A stretch of 64,000 nucleotides of DNA from Enterobacter_D sp963521185 (GTDB lineage Bacteria > Pseudomonadota > Gammaproteobacteria > Enterobacterales > Enterobacteriaceae). The notes below the pieces were generated by a model. The model ran no database searches, was not told the origin of the DNA, and saw nothing but the letters and a program-made list of their open reading frames with translations. Location of the stretch: the NCBI GenBank assembly GCA_963521185.1, contig CAUQTV010000003.1, positions 1 through 64,000 on the forward strand, read 5' to 3'. How positions within the stretch are numbered: the stretch's first letter is position 1; each line of letters starts with the position of its first letter. Below, piece after piece: positions 22,397 through 31,248 of this stretch. Made by a program: the position numbers and the translations under genes.

Positions 22397-23482
22397 ATGT
22401 TTGTATTCTCAAAGGCTATCGGAGAAAAGACCGGTAACGCAGAAGTTAACCAGTGGCAGTTCAACAACCTGCAACATGAGCGTAATGCCAGTGCGCAGGC
22501 TGTTGCTGACTTTCTGGCTCGCACGCGATTTGGCGAGAATGGTCATCTGGACGCGGTAAACGCTGTAGATGACATTCGTCGCCTGTACCGCGCATTTGAT
22601 ACGACCGTGTTGCAGCAGTTCGAACCTAACACCGAATTCACACTGCTGAACGACCTGATGCCACTGTCTCGATCAGTTCGCATCGAACAGTCTCGCTACG
22701 ACTATGCTCGTACCGGTGGTCGCGGCTGGGCTCATACCTCCATGTCCGGTCAGGTCGGTGCGGCGCTTGATGCACGCAGCTATACCTTCGACGGTACGAT
22801 GGTTCCGATCCATGACTCCGGCTTCAAGTTCGAATGGCGTGACCCGATCTTCAATAGCCCGTCGGCGCTTCAGTCTCAGGCTGATGCTCAGCGCGGTTCT
22901 GTTGAAGACGTGCAGCGCCGCTACGTCGATTACATCTTCAACGGCTTCCGCGATAAAGCGGGTAACTTTGCCGTGTTCGATGGCCTGACGTGGAAAGGCC
23001 TGAAAGATGATGAGCGTGTAGCGCAGATCGACCTGGGCCCTTCTGGACTGAACATCGACTTCACTTCCGTCGCAGCTACGTCTCAGCAAATTCGCGCTGG
23101 CGCAATCGCGCTCCGTGATCAGATGCGTCGCGTGAACAACCAGTATGCAGAGCAGACCTGGTACGTGTCCGGTGAAATCATCTCCAACCTGGAGCGTTAT
23201 TTCTCCGACAACTTCCAGTCCGGCACGATCATGGATGAAATTCTGAAACTGACCGGTGTTGCGGCGATTAAAGAAGACAGCCAGTTGACTGGTAACGAAA
23301 TCGTCATCGTGCCACTGGGCGCTGGCGTTATCGCTCCGATCGTCGGTCAGGCTATCGGCACCGTTGCCTCTCCGCGCCCGGAGTACAACAGCGAATACAT
23401 CTGGCGTACCTGGGGTGCTATGGGCCTGATGGTCAAGCAGGACATCAACAACAAGTACTCCGTCATTCACGCATCGAGCTAA
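22397..23482 (+). CDS. major capsid protein (DUF2184/HK97-fold)
   Basis: A 361-residue capsid protein. The N-terminal arm (VNQWQFNNLQHERNASAQAV) precedes the core (QFEPNTEFTLLNDLMPLSRS... EFEWRD-type strand KFEWRDPIFNSPSAL) and the C-terminal P-domain segment (PEYNSEYIWRTWGAMGLMVK). Codon use is strongly biased to frequent codons, as expected for the most abundant virion protein. Family assignment is by recognition of DUF2184-type features and by position after scaffold and cement genes. Confidence 0.9.
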   Translation: MFVFSKAIGEKTGNAEVNQWQFNNLQHERNASAQAVADFLARTRFGENGHLDAVNAVDDIRRLYRAFDTTVLQQFEPNTEFTLLNDLMPLSRSVRIEQSRYDYARTGGRGWAHTSMSGQVGAALDARSYTFDGTMVPIHDSGFKFEWRDPIFNSPSALQSQADAQRGSVEDVQRRYVDYIFNGFRDKAGNFAVFDGLTWKGLKDDERVAQIDLGPSGLNIDFTSVAATSQQIRAGAIALRDQMRRVNNQYAEQTWYVSGEIISNLERYFSDNFQSGTIMDEILKLTGVAAIKEDSQLTGNEIVIVPLGAGVIAPIVGQAIGTVASPRPEYNSEYIWRTWGAMGLMVKQDINNKYSVIHASS

Positions 23483-23491
23483 GGGAACATC

Positions 23492-23857
23492 ATGGCACTG
23501 GTAGAAATCGTAGCAAGCAACCTGCACGCCGGTGCCGATCTCCGCAAACTGGAGGTCGGCTCTGTGGTCGACGTAGACGAAGCGACCGCTGATCGCTGGA
23601 TTAAGGCTGGCAAGGCAAAGGAAACCGATAAGAAGAAAGGCGAGAAGCTTACCTTCGAAGTGGCAACTCCTTCCGCGAAATCAGCAGACCTGTCTGGGCT
23701 GCAAAAGCAACTCGCCGACGCGCTGGAGCAGAACGAAAAGCTGACCGCTGACGCTGAAGCTAAAGACAAGGCTCACGCCGACGCGCTGGCAGCAGAAAAG
23801 AAACGCGCGGATGATGCCGAAGCTGCGCTGGAAGAACTGAAGAAGAAGGTGAAATAA
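23492..23857 (+). CDS. phage head-region protein with coiled-coil tail
   Basis: A 121-residue protein. Residues 1-50 are a small domain (IVASNLHAGADLRKLEVGSV VDVDEATADRWIKAGKAK) like the DUF-type domain found after capsid genes. Residues 70-121 are a Lys/Glu/Ala coiled coil. Role in head completion is inferred from place only. Confidence 0.6.
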   Translation: MALVEIVASNLHAGADLRKLEVGSVVDVDEATADRWIKAGKAKETDKKKGEKLTFEVATPSAKSADLSGLQKQLADALEQNEKLTADAEAKDKAHADALAAEKKRADDAEAALEELKKKVK

Positions 23858-23859
23858 CA

Positions 23860-24240
23860 ATGGCGACCCCAGTTACGGCTGACGACGTGAAAGGCTTCCT
23901 CTCCGAATTGGGGTATGCCATCCCTGACGCTTTGCTTAATCCGATCCTCTGCGTGGTGAACAAGATTATCCCGTGCCTTAATGGTGCCGGATATGACGAC
24001 TGCACCGCGCAACTCATTCTGATTTACGCAGCGGCTCTGATGGCAACATCATCCGGTGCGCGCCGCATCAAGTCGCAAGGCGCGCCATCTGGCGCTTCGC
24101 GTTCGTTTGAATACGGTGATGATGGCGTAACGTGGCTTCGAAATACGCTTTCCAGTCTGGATACAAACGGATGCACTGGTGAACTGCCAATCAGTGCCGG
24201 AAACAGCGTGGGCTTCTTTGATGTGGTGGGAGGCTGCTGA
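23860..24240 (+). CDS. head-tail connector/adaptor protein
   Basis: A 126-residue protein (VTADDVKGFLSELGYAIPDA... AQLILIYAAALMATSSGARR IKSQGAPSGASRSFEY). The helical N-terminus followed by an SGARRIKSQ loop fits adaptor proteins that bind below the portal (gp6-like fold). It overlaps the next start by 1 nt. Confidence 0.7.
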   Translation: MATPVTADDVKGFLSELGYAIPDALLNPILCVVNKIIPCLNGAGYDDCTAQLILIYAAALMATSSGARRIKSQGAPSGASRSFEYGDDGVTWLRNTLSSLDTNGCTGELPISAGNSVGFFDVVGGC

Positions 24241-24410
24241 TGGCATGGAAATCCGTTAAACAGGGCCTGCCGCGTTCATTCACCCGCGTCTGGGTGATGA
24301 CCGACACCGGTCGGGAGACTACCGGCCATGTGAAATCGGACGGCGAGTGGTTCATAAACTGTGCACGCATCAGGGCGACTGGCGCGAAGGTGCTAAGGTG
24401 GAAAGAATGA
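24240..24410 (+). CDS. small phage protein, 56 aa
   Basis: A 56-residue ORF MAWKSVKQGLPRSFTRVWVM... ending RWKE. ATG overlaps the preceding TGA, and its own ATGA overlap begins the next gene, so it is tightly coupled. It is Trp-rich and short. It was recognised from the frame and overlaps; function unknown. Confidence 0.65.
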   Translation: MAWKSVKQGLPRSFTRVWVMTDTGRETTGHVKSDGEWFINCARIRATGAKVLRWKE

Positions 24411-24562
24411 AACTAGGCGGGTTATTGCAAAACAGCCCACATTACCGTGTTGGCGAAGCCGTCATGGACTCTTTCATCCCACCGAACGCCATTAATCGCA
24501 GTGAGCAACTTAAAGGCCAGGGCGGAAACGTGACAGTTGTGCTGCGCTGGAAGGAGGGCTGA
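24407..24562 (+). CDS. small head-tail region protein, 51 aa
   Basis: A 51-residue ORF MKLGGLLQNSPHYRVGEAVM... LRWKEG with 4-nt and 1-nt overlaps on either side. ATG 24,407 is chosen over an out-of-context upstream start at 24,347. Function is unknown. Confidence 0.55.
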   Translation: MKLGGLLQNSPHYRVGEAVMDSFIPPNAINRSEQLKGQGGNVTVVLRWKEG

Positions 24563-24912
24563 TGTCGGCAACAGCAAACTGGTCATATACCGCCACAGCC
24601 ACCATCTGGCGCAAGCTGGAAGGCACTGACGAATACGGCGACCCGCCTGGATATGCGCCTCCTGAGCAAATCATGGTGGATTACGAAGGCGGTCTGTCGA
24701 AGCGTATCGGCAACCTCGGCGCTGAAATCGTCGTGAAAAATACCGTGTGGAGCGAGTTTGCGCTGGCGGAGGCTGGCGACTACCTGCTGATTGGCATATC
24801 GACCGAAGTTGACCCGGTGGTGGCCGGTGCCGACGAGGTGCGTCAGGTTATCAGGTACGCCGATACGTTTGAGCGCCTGGCGGATGATTATGCGATTTTG
24901 ACAGGAGTCTGA
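24562..24912 (+). CDS. head closure/stopper-type protein
   Basis: A 116-residue beta-rich protein (SYTATATIWRKLEGTDEYGD... AGDYLLIGISTEVDPVVAGA). It lies in the fixed siphophage order connector - stopper - HK97 gp10 - tail terminator, which points to head closure. Sequence alone is not diagnostic. Confidence 0.6.
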   Translation: MSATANWSYTATATIWRKLEGTDEYGDPPGYAPPEQIMVDYEGGLSKRIGNLGAEIVVKNTVWSEFALAEAGDYLLIGISTEVDPVVAGADEVRQVIRYADTFERLADDYAILTGV

Positions 24913-24913
24913 T

Positions 24914-25282
24914 ATGGCCGGAAAAGTAAGGGGAATCAGTCAGGCTAAAGCCAATCTCGACAAGCTCATCAATGACGTGCAGGGGCGAAAGGTTGTCCGG
25001 GCAATCCAGTCAGCACTGATCATCGGTAGCTCACAAGCCGCGCTTTACACGCCAATCGACACATCCACGCTGCTCAATAGCCAATACCGCGAGCTGGACG
25101 TTAACGGAACGAAAGTAACTGGCAGGGTGGGTTACTCGGCAAATTACGCTGTATATGTGCATGACCTGAATGTGCCGCAAACATTCCGCCGGGCAACAGC
25201 ACAGAAAGAGTTCCTGACTAAAGGCTTCGAAGATATGAAAGATGCCATCGACAGGACAATCAAAAAGGAGATGTCGCTGTGA
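24914..25282 (+). CDS. HK97 gp10-like tail component
   Basis: A 122-residue protein with the gp10 pattern: helix KANLDKLINDVQGRKVVRAI, then LYTPIDTSTLLNSQYRELDV and GRVGYSANYAVYVHDLN (the VGYSxxYAxYVH signature), then RRATAQKEFLTKGFEDMKDA. It acts at the head-tail joint. The stop overlaps the next GTG start. Confidence 0.85.
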   Translation: MAGKVRGISQAKANLDKLINDVQGRKVVRAIQSALIIGSSQAALYTPIDTSTLLNSQYRELDVNGTKVTGRVGYSANYAVYVHDLNVPQTFRRATAQKEFLTKGFEDMKDAIDRTIKKEMSL

Positions 25283-25671
25283 CCCCTCCAATGCATCAAC
25301 GAGTAAAAAACCTGATTGTCGCCGCCGGACTTACTGAGGGATACATCGTTCAGTCGTTGACCTGGACGGATTCAGGGAAGTTAGTAGACCGGTTCATCGT
25401 TTTCAGGCCAAACGGCGGAACGTCAGTAGATCGGGACATAGGCTCTGACCATTACGTCCTGGTCGATCTGATTTCAGGCAAGGCTACCGGCGAATACGCC
25501 AAGTCAGAGGCGGATGCTCAGGCCATCGTCGATTACGTGCAGCAAAACCCCATCACCGACCCCTGCGTCGGACAAATCACCAACATGGGCGGCATACCAT
25601 CCCCGGTTTTAACGACTGAGGGGCGCATGGTCTGGCGTCTGCAATTTGCCTGTTCTTACGGCGAAAGTTAA
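25279..25671 (+). CDS. tail terminator protein
   Basis: A 130-residue protein starting at GTG 25,279 (GGAG 8 nt upstream; ATG 25,291 is an alternative). Features include the alpha/beta segment VDRDIGSDHYVLVDLISGKA and QAIVDYVQQNPITDPCVGQI TNMGG. It precedes the major tail protein, the usual site of the gpU-type terminator that caps the tail tube. Confidence 0.75.
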   Translation: MTPPMHQRVKNLIVAAGLTEGYIVQSLTWTDSGKLVDRFIVFRPNGGTSVDRDIGSDHYVLVDLISGKATGEYAKSEADAQAIVDYVQQNPITDPCVGQITNMGGIPSPVLTTEGRMVWRLQFACSYGES

Positions 25672-25690
25672 ATACCAAAGAGGAATTACC

Positions 25691-26434
25691 ATGGCAGCAA
25701 ATTGCCCTACAGACAACACCAAGTTGTTTGGCCGCGCCATTGTGCTCGAAGTAGCTGATGGCTGTGCAGACACAATGCCGCTTGAGTCGGAATGGATGGC
25801 TTTAGCAGCTGGCACCAGTAAAGGCTTCGACTTCTCGCCGAACAGCGTTACGTCAGATGCCGATGATACTAAAGGCTACGTTGAGAACATCGTTACCAAC
25901 GCTGACTTTACCATCTCGTTTGAAGGTGAGGTTCGCCGTAACGACAAGCTCGATCAGTATGGTGTAGGTCGCCTTATTAAGTACTTCAACACCGAAATTC
26001 AGGCGGCCCGTCAGCCTACTCTTTGGGTGCGCATGGAGTTTGGTCCGGTAACGTTCATCGGCTATATGCTGATCAACGCCCTGAGTTCTGACGGCGGCAC
26101 AAATGACATCATCACGTTCTCTACCGAATTTAAGGTGGCCGCTGCCGATACAATTCAGGTTATCGACACTGAAGATGATGTGGCTGTTGCAAGCGTTAGC
26201 GTTACACCGTCGACCAGTTCTGGAGCAGTCGGTACAACAGTGCAACTGACCGCCAACATCCTGCCGGCAGACGCAACTGACAAGACTGGCGTCTGGTCAT
26301 CCTCAGATCAGACTAAAGCAACGGTTAACTCAAGCGGCCTGGTGACGCGCGTCGCCACCGGCACGGCAACCATCACCTTCACCACGAATGATGGCGGCAA
26401 AACTGGCACAAGCTCCATCACCGTTACTGCGTAA
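25691..26434 (+). CDS. major tail tube protein with C-terminal Ig-like domain
   Basis: A 247-residue protein. Residues 1-165 are the tube domain (LEVADGCADTMPLESEWMAL... ADFTISFEGEVRRNDKLDQ). Residues about 170-247 are a BIG2-type immunoglobulin-like domain (VASVSVTPSTSSGAVGTTVQ LTANILPADATDK... GLVTRVATGTATITFTT). Such add-ons decorate the tail surface and can bind cell-surface carbohydrate weakly, as in lambda gpV. ATG 25,691 has GAGGAATTACC upstream. Confidence 0.9.
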   Translation: MAANCPTDNTKLFGRAIVLEVADGCADTMPLESEWMALAAGTSKGFDFSPNSVTSDADDTKGYVENIVTNADFTISFEGEVRRNDKLDQYGVGRLIKYFNTEIQAARQPTLWVRMEFGPVTFIGYMLINALSSDGGTNDIITFSTEFKVAAADTIQVIDTEDDVAVASVSVTPSTSSGAVGTTVQLTANILPADATDKTGVWSSSDQTKATVNSSGLVTRVATGTATITFTTNDGGKTGTSSITVTA

Positions 26435-26493
26435 TTGCCATTTCAGGGGCTTCCTCATGGTGGCCCCGAAAATGGTTATTTCAGGAAAAAGAT

Positions 26494-27168
26494 ATGACGC
26501 CCTATAAAGAGATCGGCGAGTGCCTGATAACAAGCGGCGAGTATGAATACTTCTTCCGCCCATCATTCTCTGCAATGAGCCGGATTGGCGAACCGCAAGA
26601 GATCGTGCAGTGCTTTTATGACCTGCATAACGATGAAGTAACGCCCATCATTAATCGCGCTGTAGCCGCTTATGGCGCGCTCCCTCAGTGGTTAATCAAT
26701 CAAATCCATAAAACGGATTACGGCCGCCGGGCAAGAAACGCTGCCATGTCTGTTCTGACTGCATGCTGCGAATCTGATGCGAGTAAGCTGATTGGCGAAT
26801 ATGTGCCGGGGAAAACAGGCAGGAAAACATTCCTGTATAAGCCTGGCGAGATGGATTTGTTCTCAATGATAGTCGTCGCTCAATCGCTGATCACCCACGG
26901 AATAATCGGCAAGGCTAAGGTGAGGCAGTTGCAGAGGCATGAAAGCAATCAGGCCGTAACCGAGTTCAGAGTTTTTGAGTACATCAACGCCGCCAGAAAC
27001 CACTTCGGAATGAGCAGGAATGAGGCTGAGCAGTTAAGCATGACCGAGTTTCAGATGATGCTGGCTGCCAAATACCCTGACCAGAAAGGCTTCACGCGCG
27101 AAGAGTATGACACTACCCGAGATGAGTTCTTAGCCAGAAGGGAAAGGCGGAGGGCGAGAGCTGCTTAA
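26494..27168 (+). CDS. tail assembly protein, DUF6246-like
   Basis: A 224-residue mostly helical protein (MTPYKEIGECLITSGEYEYF FRPSFSAMSRIGEPQEIVQC). It occupies the tail-chaperone slot between tube and tape measure. I recall this family as DUF6246. No G/GT-type -1 slippery frameshift is evident, unlike lambda. The strongly charged C-terminus ends in a run of Arg. A role as tape-measure chaperone is inferred. Confidence 0.65.
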   Translation: MTPYKEIGECLITSGEYEYFFRPSFSAMSRIGEPQEIVQCFYDLHNDEVTPIINRAVAAYGALPQWLINQIHKTDYGRRARNAAMSVLTACCESDASKLIGEYVPGKTGRKTFLYKPGEMDLFSMIVVAQSLITHGIIGKAKVRQLQRHESNQAVTEFRVFEYINAARNHFGMSRNEAEQLSMTEFQMMLAAKYPDQKGFTREEYDTTRDEFLARRERRRARAA

Positions 27169-27202
27169 TGCCGAAACACTGCGCAACATTTAATCGTTTT
27201 TA

Positions 27203-27230
27203 TTGAAAAATTCCCTCCTCCTGGTAGGAT
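27203..27230 (+). promoter_or_regulatory. promoter of the tail-region moron
   Basis: -35 TTGAAA (27,203-27,208), 16-bp spacer, -10 TAGGAT (27,225-27,230), with start expected ~20 nt before the moron ATG. Confidence 0.6.
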
Positions 27231-27258
27231 GATTTTAAAATACCTAAAGGCGGAAATT

Positions 27259-27630
27259 ATGAAAATATTAATCACATTGGTGGCAATGTTGCTTCCATTG
27301 TCAGCGCTTGCAGTGACAGACGATGAGATAATTGCGGCAGCCAAAAAAGAAGCTGAAACCTCGTGGTTTCCATCCGGGGTGACAATTGAGAATTTTGAAA
27401 AGACTAAATTCTTTCCCGGCGACGAGGATTCTGAATACTCACGCTCTGGCAACGTGTGCGGTGTAATAACAGCCAGATCAGGGGATCAAAAAGTTTCCCT
27501 CAACTTTATATCAGAGGCTGAAGAGGTAGACGGCGGGGTGAGAGTTGGAACGCCTCAGCTATATGACAAATCAAAAGAACCAGCACTAGCGCGAAAAGCG
27601 CTAAGCCAAAAATGCAAGAACCCGCTTTGA
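27259..27630 (+). CDS. secreted-protein moron in tail operon
   Basis: A 123-residue protein with a Sec signal peptide (MKILITLVAMLLPLSALA, cleavage after ALA at residue 18). The mature domain has two Cys (NVCGVITARSG near residue 70 and QKCKNP at the end) that could form a disulphide in the periplasm. It has its own promoter and a terminator overlapping its stop, is A+T-richer than the tail genes, and sits between the tail chaperone and tape measure. It is therefore a moron expressed in the lysogen. Function is unknown; envelope-level exclusion or host benefit are possibilities. Confidence 0.75.
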   Translation: MKILITLVAMLLPLSALAVTDDEIIAAAKKEAETSWFPSGVTIENFEKTKFFPGDEDSEYSRSGNVCGVITARSGDQKVSLNFISEAEEVDGGVRVGTPQLYDKSKEPALARKALSQKCKNPL

Positions 27631-27642
27631 GCGGGTTTTTTT
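27619..27642 (+). terminator. terminator of the moron
   Basis: AACCCGC / tttga / GCGGGTT followed by a seven-base T-run. The moron stop codon lies in the loop. Confidence 0.85.
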
Positions 27643-27660
27643 ATGCGCGGAGATTAATAA

Positions 27661-30312
27661 ATGGCAGGCGATAAGCAATTAGGCAGCATTGTTTACCAGG
27701 TAGAGATGGATGTCGCTGATCTGATTGCCGCTCAGCAAAAAGTTAACCAGCGCCTTGACCAGATGGATGGAAGTTTCAACAAATCATCTCAGTCTGCTGG
27801 CCGGTTTGAAGGGGCGTTGAACAAAGTTGGCGTTGCTATCGGGGCTGCCTTTACTCTGGAAACAGCAAAGCGTCTGATCGCAATTGGCGATGAGATGAAC
27901 ACGCTTCAGGCGAGAGTAGCGCGGCTTAGTCCAAGTATTGATGCCGCCAGAGAAACAATGAAGTCGCTTTCTGTCATTGCATCGCAGACCGGTAGCAGCC
28001 TTTCTGACACAGAGCGGTTGTGGGAATCCATGACATCCGCTCTTAAGGAAACAGGCGCGACAAACTCTCAGATTCTGGCGCTCACTTCCACCCTTCAAAA
28101 AATTGGTACGATCGGCGGTTCTTCAGCTGAAGAAATGTCAAATGCACTTCGCCAGTTTGGTCAGTCTATCGCTGGCGGAACTGTTCGCGCTGAAGAATTT
28201 AACTCTATTCTTGAGCAGATGCCGGAGCTTGCTCGTCAAATCGCTTCAGGGCTGGGAATATCTATAGGCGAATTGCGTAAGAGAATGCTTGAGGGGAAAT
28301 TAAGTGCTACTGATGCCCTTAATGCGATTCAAGACCGCTCTCAGGCAGTGAACGAAGAATTCGATAAGATGCCGGTCAGCATCGAAAGAGCAAAAAACAG
28401 CCTCGATGTGGCATTCAGGAATGCGATCAGCGATCTGAATCAGGCGATTGGCCTTACTTCTACGCTTGCTGGGCTGATGCAGAGCGTTGCAGACAACCTG
28501 AACTTCTACAACAACAATGCTGGTGATGCGGCAAGGATGCCGAAACTCATCAAGATGCAGCAGGACCTCAATAAAGAGGTACAAGAAGGTCAGCGCTGGT
28601 ATGAAACAGATACTGTTTTCCAGCAGCGTAGAGCGCAGGCCTCCTTTGAGCTTAAGCGTGTTGAACAGGAGCTAGCCAGCATTCGAGCCAAGGCTGCGCA
28701 GGATGCGAAAAATAACAGCGGATTTAAGCCTTCTGGCACTAAAGGCGACGACGCAGCTACCCAAAAACTGGTCAAGAACTCTGAGAGAAGGCTTGCTCTG
28801 TCAAAGCTTGAAGGTGAGGCTCGCGCCCGTCTACAGGCCCAATATGACGCCGCCGATGCGGGAGTAACAGATCAGAAAAGAATTAAAGCTATTGAGGATC
28901 AGTATGCAGCGACTTACCGCAATACGGAGGCTCAAAAAGAGAACAACAGGGAAGGGAAGACTTCTGCAAGTCAGGCAGAGGCAATCGCACAGAAGCTTGA
29001 AAACCTCAAAGAGCAGTCAGAGCTTGCAGCAGACTCAACAAGCCAGTTAAGTAGAGAGCAAGCCATACTCAACGCCCAGCAATCGCTTGGTAAATCTGCA
29101 ACTCAGGCACAGATAGACCTCGCCGGCCGGTACGCGGCGAAAAAGTGGGACACTGCAAATGCCATTAAGGCACAAGCTGCTGCTGAGAAGTTGTTGCCAG
29201 AAACTCGCGAGAATGCCAGTTATAAGCAGGATTTGCAGGACCTTAACACCGCACTGTCCGCAAAAAAAATTAGCCAGGAGCAGTATAACCAGACCTCTGA
29301 GAGGCTTGAGGCAGAGCACCAGGCAAGCCTTGCCAAAATTCGCGCACAGCAGGCCGTTACACCTCAGCAGGAGGCTGTAGGCTCAGTTGATCCTGTGCAG
29401 CAACTGGCAAATGAAAACGCCCGCAAACTCGCTCTGATCCAGGCGTTTGAGCAGCAGGGTTTGATCGCGCATGAAAATGCTATAGCACTAAGGAATCAGG
29501 CTGATACAGAGTATGAAAAGCAGTGTGTTGATGCTCAGTGGGCGCTGTTTACTCAGCAAAATATCGGCTATCAGGCTCTTGGTGCGGCGGTAGATGCATT
29601 TGGCTCTCAGGCATCAAATGCGCTGACCGGTATCATTACAGGTAGCATGTCCGCTTCCGAGGCGCTTAGCTCCATTGGCAACACCATTATTAACGATGTC
29701 ATCAGCACGTTCGTTCAGATGGGTATCCAGCAGGCCAAATCTGCAATCATGGGCGCAACTGCGCAGAATGCAGCTATCGCTACAACCACAGCGGCTCAGG
29801 TCAGCGGGCTGGCAACCACCACCGCAGCGAGCACATCATCCGCCGCAGCAACAACGGCAGCATGGACACCTGCCGCCCTGGTCGCGTCCATTGGGTCGTT
29901 TGGCGGCGCTGTCGCCATTGGCCTCGGCGCACTGGTCGCCGCACTGGCAGTAGGGAAAGGCCTCTCTGGCAAGCGTAAGAATGGCGGCCCGGTTAACGCT
30001 GGCTCGATGTATGAAGTTGGCGAAGGTGGCATGCCCGAAATTTACTGGGCTAATAATGGCAGTCAGTACATGATTCCAGGCAACAACGGCTCTGTGATTA
30101 GTAACAAGGACCTCACCTCAGGCGGGGCAGGCGGAGGCGTAATTGTTAATGTTAATAATTACACATCCTCTGATGTCCAGACGCAAAGTAGAACTGAGGG
30201 CGGTTCGCAGTATGTTGATGTGTTCATTCAGGACATGGAAAACGGGGGGCCGATGTCCAGTCAGATCCAGTCGACATTTGGACTCAACAGAACGGCAAGC
30301 GGAGATTACTAA
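27661..30312 (+). CDS. tail tape measure protein
   Basis: An 883-residue protein. The N-terminal tape-measure domain (residues about 50-230: KRLIAIGDEMNTLQARVARL, SAEEMSNALRQFGQSIAGG, RAEEFNSILEQMPELARQIA) is diagnostic. A long helical, Gln/Ala-rich coiled coil runs from about 290-640. Hydrophobic segments lie near 650-760 (ALTGIITGSMSASEALSS, then WTPAALVASIGSFGGAVAIG LGALVAALAVG). Its length sets tail length, here consistent with a long non-contractile tail. It overlaps the next gene by 1 nt (TAATG). Confidence 0.93.
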   Translation: MAGDKQLGSIVYQVEMDVADLIAAQQKVNQRLDQMDGSFNKSSQSAGRFEGALNKVGVAIGAAFTLETAKRLIAIGDEMNTLQARVARLSPSIDAARETMKSLSVIASQTGSSLSDTERLWESMTSALKETGATNSQILALTSTLQKIGTIGGSSAEEMSNALRQFGQSIAGGTVRAEEFNSILEQMPELARQIASGLGISIGELRKRMLEGKLSATDALNAIQDRSQAVNEEFDKMPVSIERAKNSLDVAFRNAISDLNQAIGLTSTLAGLMQSVADNLNFYNNNAGDAARMPKLIKMQQDLNKEVQEGQRWYETDTVFQQRRAQASFELKRVEQELASIRAKAAQDAKNNSGFKPSGTKGDDAATQKLVKNSERRLALSKLEGEARARLQAQYDAADAGVTDQKRIKAIEDQYAATYRNTEAQKENNREGKTSASQAEAIAQKLENLKEQSELAADSTSQLSREQAILNAQQSLGKSATQAQIDLAGRYAAKKWDTANAIKAQAAAEKLLPETRENASYKQDLQDLNTALSAKKISQEQYNQTSERLEAEHQASLAKIRAQQAVTPQQEAVGSVDPVQQLANENARKLALIQAFEQQGLIAHENAIALRNQADTEYEKQCVDAQWALFTQQNIGYQALGAAVDAFGSQASNALTGIITGSMSASEALSSIGNTIINDVISTFVQMGIQQAKSAIMGATAQNAAIATTTAAQVSGLATTTAASTSSAAATTAAWTPAALVASIGSFGGAVAIGLGALVAALAVGKGLSGKRKNGGPVNAGSMYEVGEGGMPEIYWANNGSQYMIPGNNGSVISNKDLTSGGAGGGVIVNVNNYTSSDVQTQSRTEGGSQYVDVFIQDMENGGPMSSQIQSTFGLNRTASGDY

Positions 30313-30791
30313 TGGCTGACGTAAAATACCCGCCGTATCTTCCGCTTCCTCAACGCGCCAGCATGAACATGACGCAGGATACGAGCTTCCGGCAAACAAA
30401 CCCGGCTGTTGGCCCTGCCGTGTTCACGCCCATAACCACAGACCTGAAGACTACCTGGAGCCTGAACTGGATTTTCACTCTTGACCAGGCCGAGCGATTC
30501 AAGTCGTGGCTGCGTAGCCCGACATATTGCAATAGCGGACAGGTCTGGTTTGACATTCCGGTTGATCTCGGTGATACGCAGGGAGTGCAGGTTCAGGAGG
30601 TGCATTTTATCAGCATGCCGGTACAGACCAGCAAAAATGGCAGGACTGTTACATGGTCAGCAAATATTGTGAGCAACGACCTGAATGATATTACAGAGAC
30701 ATACGACGACTGGATCGTTATCGCCCAGCCAGGGACTGGATATTGGTATGACTTGCTTGTAACGGAGATATTGCCTGATGCCAACCCTTAG
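30312..30791 (+). CDS. minor tail protein (distal tail/gpM-like)
   Basis: A 159-residue protein (MADVKYPPYLPLPQRASMNM... FTLDQAERFKSWLRSPTYCN SGQVWFDIPVDL) placed just after the tape measure, the position of the lambda gpM type. The beta-rich pattern fits a tail-tip ring. It overlaps the next gene by 14 nt. Confidence 0.7.
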   Translation: MADVKYPPYLPLPQRASMNMTQDTSFRQTNPAVGPAVFTPITTDLKTTWSLNWIFTLDQAERFKSWLRSPTYCNSGQVWFDIPVDLGDTQGVQVQEVHFISMPVQTSKNGRTVTWSANIVSNDLNDITETYDDWIVIAQPGTGYWYDLLVTEILPDANP

Positions 30792-31248
30792 AGAATGGAA
30801 GGAGCGTCGACCAGCGTCGGACCTGAAACAAACCGTGACGTTTTCACATTCTTCGTTCGGCACCGACCGGCTGGTCAACAATTTGTTTCAGCCAGCAACT
30901 TTCGCAGGAAATCTTTATCAGCCAGCGCGATTTGAGATTATTGAGCCAGCGCAGGACGGTACAACCACTATTAACGCGACTATCACGTTTGCGGCGTTGT
31001 CTCAGGACATCAAGCAGCGCCTTAAATTATGGCGAGGGGCATCACGTATGGAGCCGATAAATTTTCGCTATGACATATGGGAAAGTATTGGTGATGCGGT
31101 ACCACTAAAAACATACTCAATGTATGTTCGGGACGCGTCCGCAGCTGCTGAGAACGTCTCTGTGACTGCTGGGATGACAAACCCACTCAGCGTCGCCTAC
31201 CCACTTATTTACACCGTCAAAGAATATCCTGGATTGAGCAACGTATGA
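30778..31248 (+). CDS. tail tip protein, DUF1833 family
   Basis: A 156-residue protein with the DUF1833 pattern (FEIIEPAQDGTTTINATITF... YDIWESIGDAVPLKTYSMYV RDASAAAENVSVTAG). It corresponds to the gpL-type tip component between the gpM-like protein and the NlpC/P60 protein. It overlaps the next gene by 4 nt. Confidence 0.8.
   Translation: MPTLREWKERRPASDLKQTVTFSHSSFGTDRLVNNLFQPATFAGNLYQPARFEIIEPAQDGTTTINATITFAALSQDIKQRLKLWRGASRMEPINFRYDIWESIGDAVPLKTYSMYVRDASAAAENVSVTAGMTNPLSVAYPLIYTVKEYPGLSNV

Noticed and set aside
26494..27168. A programmed -1 frameshift producing a G/GT-type tail chaperone
   Set aside because: No slippery heptamer with a continuing downstream frame was found; the next frame is the moron with its own promoter.
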